Origin: Tubiluchus corallicola
Lineage: Eukaryota > Priapulida > Priapulimorpha > Priapulimorphida > Tubiluchidae
Reading direction: 5' to 3'
Length of the DNA stretch: 64,000 bases
NCBI GenBank assembly: GCA_030141605.1
Contig: JAQGDQ010000362.1
Span: 62,001-126,000, forward strand
Shown here: positions 50,761 to 64,000 of the stretch, piece by piece
Position numbering within the stretch: position 1 is the stretch's first letter
Layout of the letters: every line of letters begins with the position of its first letter
The notes under the pieces: model-generated
The model's input: only the letters and a program-made list of their open reading frames with translations
What the model was told of the DNA's origin: nothing
The model's database searches: none
Made by a program: the position numbers and the translations under genes

Positions 50761-51682
50761 TATAATGATTCAGTGCATAATAGCTACCGTTATAAGCCGG
50801 TAGGAGGATTCGTAATTATTTCACATTTTACTACCGGATAGGGACTCTTGATATTGTAACAACTGCAGTAGCCTCTTAGGAATTTGTCGTCGTATTAATA
50901 AAACTTAATGTACCTCTCATAGCACTATAAGCAGCCTTGCAGCTTTCAAGTATGAACTGTCCTATACCTACTTCCATTTAATGATATAATGTGTTATTGT
51001 ATACAAATATATAGCTCTAGGTCAAAACTGGTTATTTTTGATCGCGTCTAAATTAGGTGAAGACCGTTGCTTGGTAACCCGAAAGCTGCAGATACGGGTG
51101 AATACTTAGATTTTTGATTAAAAACAATTACACTGAGATTCATAAATCCCTCTAACTGACTGGCGTATGGGTGTGCCTGTAGGTTTAAAGGTTTATCGGG
51201 CATAGTTTTAAATAAGTTTACATAACTAAATTATGAACATTTATTGTCATCTGAATCACCTTGACGCACTTTCTGATTTCATTTAAATTCAGAGCATGCA
51301 GCTTATCATAATTAATAAATAAGCCTAGAGGTCTGTCTTCGTAGCACAGGTTTAACAAACTAATTTCTGGGTGAATAATCACGATAAGTTTACACCATTG
51401 AGCGTTATAATCTAAAAAAAATCGCCTAGAACTCAATGCTGTGCTCTCCTTTCTGTTTTAATTTTTTATACAAGCAAGAAATAAACAAAACGAAGGCGTC
51501 TAGTGGAAAGTTGCTTGAATATCTATAGTGTAAGACGTGATTATAAATCTAACAAAGAATTTGACAATTAGTATTGATAATAAATAAGTAAAGGTACGTC
51601 ACCCAATAATCTTTTACTAATTTTTACATTTCAGCAATCATGGACCCATATTATTACTCTGTAAACACCGAGCTACTCAAAA

Positions 51683-55085
<3,403 letters not shown>

Positions 55086-55089
55086 CTGG

Positions 55090-57700
55090 AAAAAACACAA
55101 AATAATAATGTAAACTAAATGCGTAACTGTATAAACTAATTAACAGCATAATCCTTATTCTATTTTCAGATGTCCATAGTTGGGAGAGAGTAAAAGGTTC
55201 CCTTGTTATACTTTGTTTTGTTATTTGTGATTCAAAAAAATGGACAGCAATCTAATTTTTAATTGTTTGTGATCTTAATTCCAATACTATGTTTCAAGAT
55301 ACCTTGGATCCACAATTATTGAATTTTTGGAATAAAATTAGATCGAAAGAAAGGATACGTTAAAAAGCTTAATTAAAGTTAGATTAGAACGAAGAATTTT
55401 TGGACTGTAAGTTTAACGGCATTATTACTAGCCTACTTAGCTCCTTGTTTATCACTTCTTATCATTTCCCGAAGGCGTACCACAATAATAATTCATTTGC
55501 ACCACAATGATGATAATAAATTTACAAACAATGTAGTTTTCACTACAGGCTGCCGGTGCACAGACGAATCGGAACACATCTAGTCTAATTTTCATAACTG
55601 ATTACACAGGCCATAAAGATCAATTATCATTTTGTCCATGAGACATCTGTTGCTTTGCCACTTATTTTTCAACGACCTACTTGAGTACATATTTTATGTA
55701 GCCTGAGACGTGAATAGAATTGAAAATGGTACTCATTTGACATGATCTAGTCCGTTATAATGAGTCTAGCGCACTGAATGGTTTTGCAAATTTGCAAAAT
55801 AATTGCTGAAAATGTCACACAGCACGTAACCCAAAATCAGTGCATATAATCAAAGTTCATTTCTGATCACCGTTTGTCGCTATACATTTTACGATAGTAC
55901 AAAAGTCGAGAGATAAGATATGTTCTTTGGAACAAAAAGTAGGTAGTTTATAAGCGTTTCATCTCATTTATAAGCGTTTTGAAGTTCAAGTATAGTTTTA
56001 TAAAACGTTCCGGTAAAAGTCGAGTACGTTAATAAACATCAAATGTTAATTTTGTCCATTAGCAAAGACCCGAGAGTTCTAGTCCTGCTTTGAATATTAT
56101 GTTTTAAACTTTCGAAGGTCAATGATAATCTGTCGTCTAGGATAAGTAAAAGAATCTGCCGCGAGATAAAGGCAACCTACGTAAACTGTAATACTTGGAA
56201 GTAGATCTATTTATCTCTACATTTGTTTTTACCTTTCATTGTAGTGCCTTACTTACACCTTCTTTTCATAGAAAAAAGTTTACCTAAGTTCTTTCTTCCA
56301 TTTCAATATTTTTATGCAAACACTGAAAAAACGCAATCGTGAGATATGAAAAAACGAGATTTAAATTAGTCGTTGCGCGACTAACAAAGTGATTGCTCAA
56401 GTAAACTAGACTACTGTAACTTATTTCTTAATTTTAATATTTATTAATTGCATTACTGATTAATCCTAAAAATAATTTTGCTTTTCTCACAATCATTAAT
56501 GCTATGCTGGTCTATTGGTTATAAAAAGTCCTGCTTAAACTTTAACCTAAAAATGAATTTAGCTGACTGAGAACTAAAATTTCTGCGTGTAAAATTTCCA
56601 CCAATGATGATTTTTTAACATTTATAATAATAAATAAATGTAATAATTTTAATAATAGTATTTTTAAAAAACTAGTTGCAGGCAGCATAATCCACACCAT
56701 TTTTACCGCTATAAATAAGTTAGGCACGACAGCGCGCTCAAAATATTGGGAAATGAAAGTGACTAATGTGTACTTACCTCTTGTAACCGATTAAGAAACT
56801 TCAAGTACTAAATGGATAAAATCAAAATATGCCAAAATATTACCCACTTAAGCAACACTTGTTGTTATTATATGATTTCTAAGAAGTTTACGCACAATTA
56901 GATGATCATGCTGCCTTCAGCAACGTATCAAGAGCTTTATATATAAAGCGTTCCACAGCTATGATTATAGACCTCAGGGGTAAAAAGGGAGTCTAAAAGC
57001 TTTATGATCACTTTCACTCTTCTACACAAGGTCGGCTTGTGGGCGAGCATTAGTTTACACAGGGTCACTTGTGCGCTTTGATAAAGGAGCACATGTACAA
57101 TTTACTCGGCCAAACTTGGTATATTTTTGGTCCTTATTAAGTCTAGTTGTCCACATCATTTTAACTAAAGTGGCATTGTCCCCTGCGTGGGCATAGGCAA
57201 GGTCACTACCAGCTAATTAGTGTCTTCTGTCGCGGCAAATGTCAGGTAAATGGCTTTTGACCTAAAAGGTCCTAAACTCTGTCTGCTCAGTGTGTTGAAT
57301 GTCATAAAATCATTAACATTTGTCGCGCGACATTTCATTCATCTGATTTATAAAAACTTATACATGTTTATCCTCCCACGTGCCCATTACGAACTAAGAA
57401 CTAGTATTCACTCTAAAAATTACGTAAGCTGTAAAAAAATTCAATGAATAGTTGTACATTATTTATTTTGTATTGTAAGAGGATTCACTTAGCATAGTAA
57501 GAGGATTAAATAGCAAGCGCTGTCAATTCGCAGACTAAATTGAAAAAATAATAGGTTGACTCTTATAACATTTGAATGTGTGGCACAAATCCACCAACCG
57601 CAGCTGGCGTAACAAATATACCGTATCCAATACCACTTATAAATAATACAGGTCGCGAAATAATCCTTAATGTGAAAACTTATAAAAATACAATGTAAAT
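55090..57700. other. Region upstream of the secreted peptide gene
   Basis: It should hold the untranslated first exon and promoter on the minus strand. No clear TATA box or exon could be fixed. Confidence 0.4.
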
Positions 57701-57718
57701 TCTCTCTCTCTCTCTCAC

Positions 57719-58720
57719 TAACAAACAAACTAAATCTAACAAAAATGGTAGAACTAAGAAGAAATGCACAATTTTGCTTGACTCATAGTAACTGAATAGG
57801 TGAACCGTACGGTGTTTTTTAGCGTAAAAGTGAACCAAGATTCATGGTACATAAACACGAAGCTTTTGCGGGTTTCGCATAATTTTCTAAACTCTTTCGG
57901 GAATCCACTTCATGCATCCCATTCATATTTTCCATTACCCTTAATTCTCTTAATTTTTAAACACCTGACCTCCGAGGGTTGTACGCGAGTACCAGTCAGT
58001 CCGCGTATCCTGGTTGACTATAAATGCAGTTAGGTGTTTATCAAGGTTATTCCCGTACCTTGTTTCGTCTTCGACACTTATAAATCACCTGTGTCTGTTA
58101 TTCTTTTTCTGCTGTCAAAAGGAGGAGCTATGAAGTTGTCATGTTGTTCTCTAAGACACACTATAGACGGCACTAAATACACGCAGGATGACAAGTTTTT
58201 CAAGAAAATCACCTATCTGGCATAGGTTTTTTCTTGTCTTTATATTGCTAGAGAAAAGCCTTCAGAACAAAGTCGAAATCGATGCTAAACTTTGACAATT
58301 GATGTCCTCAAAGACTTAGCGTCTCAACACGAACCAAAAAGCTTTTTGGAGGATCGTTCGTGTTTGTATTGCTTACCTTTTCTTTGTAATCTGTTCCATG
58401 ACATGCCCAAATTACCTTTAGCAGAATGTTTGTTATCTAAGTCGCCATTAAAGAACGTCTGTGACTTTGAACTTCAACTTGCTCAATATATACAACCAGG
58501 TGAATGATAGAGTATGCACGCTTTGGTTGGAAAGATATGGGATTGATTCTTGCAGAACCACTTATCATCGAATACGAATGGTAACGATAATCTCTGCTAT
58601 ATATGACACTCTTTATATATACATATATATATTATGGTCGAATATTCCAGTCTATTCTAGTCGAATTTAATCAGCCCATTTTCATATAGGCCAAGAAAAG
58701 ATAAACTAGGCCCATAGAAA
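57719..58720. repeat. Dispersed duplication, copy B (about 1 kb)
   Basis: Partner of copy A. It is bounded on both sides by short (CT)n runs (57703-57717 and 58721-58739), which suggests that microsatellite tracts mediated the duplication. It ends within the same truncated exon relic as copy A, so the exon deletion preceded the A/B duplication. Confidence 0.9.
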
Positions 58721-58779
58721 CTCTCTCTCTCTCTCTCTCCCACTTCCTCTCTTCCAGAGACATTACTTTGATTATTCTG

Positions 58780-59030
58780 ATTTTTGTTTTTATTCTTCCT
58801 TTCCCTTCCTCCTTCTCCTCTTCTTTTCTCCCACTTCTTTTTCCGGCTTCATCTTCTTCACCTTATTGTTCTTCCCATTTTTCTCCTCCTCTATTTCATC
58901 ATTATTATTTACACCATAATAACAAAAACATCATCAAGTTAAATTAGCAATTATATAAAGTATTATTAACAAACGAGCGAACCAACGAACATACATACAC
59001 ACATATGAACGAACGAACGAACGAACGGCC
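58780..59030. repeat. Pyrimidine-rich stretch and (GAAC)n
   Basis: TTCCTCC-type low complexity at 58790-58885; short gaacgaacgaac run at 59005-59026. Confidence 0.8.
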
Positions 59031-62000
59031 TAGCTTTTTCAGTAATCTGTACCCTCTGTCTTACAACTCATTAAATAACTTTTGCAGTGACGTAGTAAAA
59101 TTAGAAGTACTTGTTAAATGAAAATAAAAAAACATTTTTTCTAATATGTCTCCACCAGGTTTTGTTAGTTGGTCGTTATAAATAACTTGCAATAGATGGC
59201 GACACAGTACTATTAAAACTCAATGCATTACGATTAGGATGCGGTGTCACGTTGCAACTCACCGTAGTCATTGTAAATAATAGTGAAATACCATTTTGCC
59301 ATTCATAAAATCCTATTACTACTGCTTGTGCACTATTGCTGGTTCGGATTTTCTGATCATTAGTATTTTAATGACATGCAGAATACAATTGAAAAGTAGA
59401 CCTACTGAGGGTGATACTACATTAGTGGAACTATTTTAATAAGACATTTAATAAATGGTTAAATAAATGTTATATAGGTATTTAATTGATTGTTATATTA
59501 AATTATGTATAAGTAAAAAAAGAATGTCATTTAATAAACTTAATAAAAAATAAATTTACTAAGTATCACTTTTACCGGCATGGAGTTTGAAATGCATAGT
59601 TTGAGATGTGCTGCTATGTCATGAAAAGGTCTGACGGCGGTTAACACAGCAATGCAGTTATGCAGTTTGCCTTGAAAAACAATCCAGGGTTTACCACCGA
59701 CAGTTCAGCATATTCTCAATAAACTAAGCTGTCTTAATTTTTCAGTGTAGGAAGTATCGTTATAAGGTTAATCTGTTGAACTGATCTTTCTGATTGCAGT
59801 AAATTTAAGCTACGTTCACATTTTGCGGTAAAAATTGTTTTCTAAACTGCTGGACATTAGTAACGACTCTAACCGCATCACATCTGTGTCATTCACAGTC
59901 TTTTCTGCACAACCGTTAGATGCTGTAGTTGTCACTGAAATCACTGTAATTTCTAGCAGGTACTGATTTCTTCGGGGTGTGTGCGTGAGTGTGTGTAATA
60001 AGACTAAAAGACTGTGTACATGAAAAGCTCTGTGTATCAGTGTAACGCGGATACAAAAATGTCTATTATCACATATCACTTACTTTACTATTGAAAGATT
60101 TTTGGATTTTTTTAGAATTGGCCAATTTCGTGTTATTATTCCCTCTTTTATACCTACCGAGTGACATCCCATATATATCCAGTGATATCCAGTATATCAC
60201 TATATCCAATGAGGGCTTTTATTGGCTTTGTCATTTGGAATAGCAAGCGTATTTTACTGTATTAATCAATGAAAATGAGTCGCAGAATGAGTGTACATCT
60301 TTAAAAGACTGAGCTTCTAAGTTTTATTACTCTGTCTATTGTGCCCTAATAAGGATGCAGTATGCTTCAGCTTCATTCATGTATGAATGAAATTGCTAAT
60401 ACCATCATAATTATCGCCTACCTACCGGAATGATGCTGCAACACATCTTATTACAGCTTTCTTTGATGTATCAGAGCATTGGAACACCTGTACTCTTACT
60501 GAATTCTTCATCGTTTTTTTCTTTTTGAGACAAATCGTTTGTACAAGCTAAGGCTTGTGAATGTAGGTAAAATGGCACAGGAAAAAATGGCACAAATGGA
60601 AAGTAGGAAAAATGGTACATTACGTTATTTTGATGCATATAGTCTCTATATTAAGACTAGAATTCACTTAGTCTGAAGCACGCTGTTATAGTACAGTTTT
60701 CCTAGAGCTAGGAACTATAATCGGATATTGTTATATAGAAATGTAGTGTTCAAAGTAACACACTAAAGGAAGACAGGGTGCTTTTTCACATACTATCCCA
60801 TTTTCAAGTCAGATAAAATGCATACATTTTAACAAAATTAATACTGCAAAAGCCCTTCTGATAACTAAATAATAGATTAAAATCTTAATTAACGGCGGGT
60901 GTGCCCAACTATTGATGACATCACAAACGAACATAATTTTCAACAGCAAAAATGTTCCACGAGCGTTTTGTATGTGTTTGCGAAGCAGAAAATTGAAATA
61001 CAGTAAAATATTTAGTACGCTGTACTAAAACTAGGCAAGTCTTAAGATAAAAATTAAAATTTCAAATTTACCTCTGTGATCATGCATGAACTGTCGAACG
61101 TGTGAAGCTCGTCGCAGCTAACACATCTGAACTGAGAGGTACAGCACCTGTTTTTAGTGCATGCATTTCCGAAGAGCAGGCGCTAGTGCCTGTCTAACTA
61201 GCGAATGGCGAAATACGAAATCGTGTTTGTGTGGTAATAATTCTTTCACGTAGGTCATTTTCGAAAAAAATAGTTTGTTTTCTTCCAATATTAATTTTAA
61301 ATTGTAGATTTTTTTAAGTTTAAGATTGGATCCAGTTTTGTTCTAAGTGTGTTGTTTACTGTTAGTAGTTTGACATTATTAAAATTTGATCTGCCACTGA
61401 AAAATTGTTTTCAGTGTAGTTATTTTTATTCTTTGTTCGAGTATGCTGCATTAGTTTATTTTGGACATAGTTTAGCAAAATTAATATTATGGCTGTGCCT
61501 GCATATTTATTGCAACGTTCAAGCAGATCGATAGTGTATACAGTTACGCTAGACATAATTAGTGAATGACAGCTCTGTCTAAGAATTATTGTGTTTGCCA
61601 CAGAACATAAAATTAACCACCAAAAGAGTGCTCTACAAGGATCGTCCTGAGCTGGTTTTCTCTATTCAGTTGTTGCTCATTTCATATCCTACAGCAATTC
61701 GATTTCATGAAACATGCAAAAGTTAATTGTTATTGTTGTTGTTGTTGTTGCTATCTTAACAGAACAAGTTCGTGCCATATATCTATCTTGTTGTTAAAGA
61801 AAGGAAAGTCACTTAGTATGTTGGGTTTGTTTTACTGCTATCATTTCAACATAACAAAGAAATTTGCAAAAAACTGTCTATATAGTATAAAATTATACTA
61901 CTACAGTATAGAAATTTTCAGGCGTGGTGGTAGCCGCCATTCACTTGAAAACTATGATGTAACGTCACATTTCGACAGCTTTTCAAGCTCATCATGGCTC

Positions 62001-62879
62001 TGTAAATGTTTAATTAAACTTCGGCAGCTTACTTAATGTTCATGCAAAAATGTCACAAAATTAGCTAACTGATTTTCTGTAATAACTTATCATACTTTTG
62101 ATGGAAATTGAGAGCTTTTCTACAGAAAATAAATGATGTCATTGGTAGAACAGTGGGCATTCAAAATGGGAGAGTCAAAGAGTGAAATAATCGTAACTTT
62201 AAAGTCATTTTACTAATTACGCGAAGCATTAATTTTATTACATTTTTATTACTAGATCCTTCTAACATTTTTCGCGAACAGTGAAATAAGTCTAGAAGAC
62301 TTGGCCTTTCCTGGAAGTCAAAGTATCATAAGTTAACTCTAAGGTTGACTCTTCGGTGGCGTCTCGCGGCTCCAGATATCCCATATTGCAGAACTGAATA
62401 CTCTCAAGTTCTGGAACATTCTATTTCTATTTTGGATAAATTTCTTTATATAGATATGACCTTTCCTAACGTCGTATTTGTAATAGTGATGTAAATCATT
62501 ATGTTCAGTCACTTTGGTCAACGTTTTTCAAAAAACCAGCTAAGCGATCGAGTTTTTGTGCTGTTTGTGAGGACGTGAACTGTTTATATACCGGTATTGT
62601 AAATTGCGGTTCAGTTAACGTAAGTTTTTCATCAAAGCTTCACTTTATTACAACGGTATAATATGGCAATTCAGGCACGTAAACTGAAGCAGTTTTCCAG
62701 GCTTTGACAATTGATCAACTTTAATAGGACTAAAGTATACTAAAAACTAAGTATAGTCTATTCTTACTGTAAATGTTCTTGTAAATAGTGTATAAATTCT
62801 GTTGTGGTGAGGATCTTAAATCATGTTGTACAAACTGCGTGATCCAATCCTAAATAAATTATGTTTAAACTACTAGGAG
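59031..62879. other. Intergenic apart from the Cys-rich candidate exon
   Basis: A minus frame at 59816-60079 is open for 87 codons and may belong with the exon at 61.1 kb. Otherwise nothing supported. Confidence 0.4.
61072..61182 (-). CDS. Candidate cysteine-rich exon, 37 codons
   Basis: A minus-strand frame runs from just after a TAG to a donor GAG|gtaaat at 61071. It encodes six cysteines spaced C-x4-CC-x5-C-x2-C-x10-C (text includes NACTKNRCC, RCVSC and DSSCMITE). The density of Cys and the donor suggest an extracellular disulphide-bonded domain. The local GC content is higher than its surroundings. The 5' acceptor (gcactag) is weak. A later minus-strand frame at 59816-60000 (ending NNFYRKM, stop) could be a downstream exon but is not established. 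No family recognised. Confidence 0.35.
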
Positions 62880-64000
62880 ATTGCGACAAGTTTTCAATTC
62901 ATGAATCATAATGACTTGGATTTACGTTTCGTGTCTTGGAATAACTATAGTATTTCTTACATTGAATTTACTGTAAAAGACATCTATGAACAGCTTTCCA
63001 AAGTTAAACCTTTTAAAGCTGTTGGCCTAGGCAATGTTCATGATTTTATATTGAAATAATGTGCCTGACAATTGTCATTGCCTCTCTTCTTTTTTGCAAA
63101 TCCTTGGATTGTTCTATAGTTTCTCAAGACTGGTTAGATTGCAATGTTACCCTACCCTTAAAATCCTAGCACCAACTTGACATATGATGAATTACACCCT
63201 ATTTCTCTATCTTCTGTTGTTTCTAAATTCCTGCTGTCTTCTGGTCAATTCAGTAATAATCAACATGGCTCATTACCACAATGTTCCACCATAACAGATC
63301 TTCTCGAATGCCTAAATGACTGGTCCAAATTCTTTGATGACCCTTCTCTCCCATCAAATACATTTTATATATTGATTTTACAGAAGCATTTGTCATTTTC
63401 TAAATCACAGATGGCAAAGAGTAGTTTTAAATTGTGTAACCACTTCCTGGAAAAATGTAACCAGCAGCATTCCTCAAGGGACTTTGCCCGGACCCTATTT
63501 TTATCAATGATATTACTGATTGTGTATCCCCTGACGTCTGATTTAATCGCATACCAATGTTTGTTGATGATATAAAACCTTACCGTCCAATTAGGAATTC
63601 CTCTGATCAAGAGATCTTATACTGAAATTGAGCGATAGTATGACAACTGGTTAGTGTCCCGCAAACGTAGTAAATGCAGTGCACTTTATATTCGTTCTAA
63701 TTCTACAATGCCTTATTACCTGAGAGATGGTGTTATTGAAGAAAAATCAGTTGTACGTGATTTGGGAGTATTAATCTCAAACAACCTGAAGTGGAACTCG
63801 CATATTAAGCATATTATTTCTCAGGCCAATAAATGCATTGGAATGATGAAACGCTGCATTTCATCACATAGTGCAAAAGTTATTGTTCCTCTTTATAAAG
63901 CTGTAGTTAGACCAGTACTTGAGCATGCATGCATTGTTTGGTCACCACAGTATGTTACTCTGAAAGATGCTTTAGAAAGAACTCAATGGAGATGTATTTG
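62880..64000 (+). mobile_element. Degenerate CR1/jockey-type LINE reverse transcriptase, cut by the window end
   Basis: Interrupted reading of a non-LTR RT domain. YIEFTVKDIYEQLSKVKPFK opens it near 62.95 kb. Further on are LHPISLSSVVSKFL (the NYRPISL motif), NNQHGSLPQCSTITDLLECL (63.26 kb), SIPQGTLPGP (63.46 kb) and INDITDCVSPDV in a shifted frame. The catalytic box MFVDD is at 63557-63571. VVRDLGVLISNNLKWNSHI, YKAVVRPVLEHACIVWSP and QWRC follow to the end. Several stops and at least two frameshifts make it non-functional. It is a different lineage from the copy at 34-36 kb. Confidence 0.88.

Overview
This is a window of animal (metazoan) nuclear DNA. The sequence is AT-rich, gene-poor and full of microsatellites, and it carries degenerate non-LTR retrotransposons and short terminal-inverted-repeat elements. 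The one clearly recognisable gene is split into at least nine coding exons with GT-AG introns. Repeat and intron style would suit a marine invertebrate, but nothing seen fixes the phylum.

Layout. 1-33.6 kb is mostly intergenic. It holds a 69-bp minisatellite, long trinucleotide tracts, an exact 53-bp tandem duplication, and several transposon-like elements delimited by matching ends and target duplications: mariner-like at 2797-3226, piggyBac-like at 11936-12392, and hAT-like at 12753-13064 and 28294-29137. A few low-confidence ORFs or exons also lie here. 33.67-42.43 kb is a UDP-glucose 6-dehydrogenase (UGDH) family gene on the + strand encoding 475 aa. A truncated LINE lies antisense in its first large intron, ending in an (AAT)n tract. 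42.6-51.6 kb is intergenic, with a near-perfect 134-bp foldback and a tRNA-headed SINE-like block. 51.68-55.09 kb on the minus strand is a two-exon candidate gene for an 82-aa secreted peptide precursor with a dibasic, amidation-type processing site. Its intron holds a roughly 1-kb segment that recurs near 58 kb. 61 kb has a cysteine-rich candidate exon on the minus strand. 62.9 kb to the end is the reverse-transcriptase part of a second, decayed LINE running off the window.

Most notable. The UGDH-family protein keeps its frame, splice sites and fold signature across nine exons, yet several residues known to be essential in human UGDH are replaced: catalytic Cys-276 by Ser, Lys-220 by Arg, Lys-267 by His, the NAD-binding Asp-36 by Val, Arg-346 by Ser and Glu-161 by Asp. 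This looks like a catalytically impaired UGDH paralogue (pseudoenzyme) or one with altered chemistry. The secreted-peptide gene is not a family I recognise. The two genes show no evident functional link. Residue numbers for human UGDH are from memory of the family, and no searches were run.
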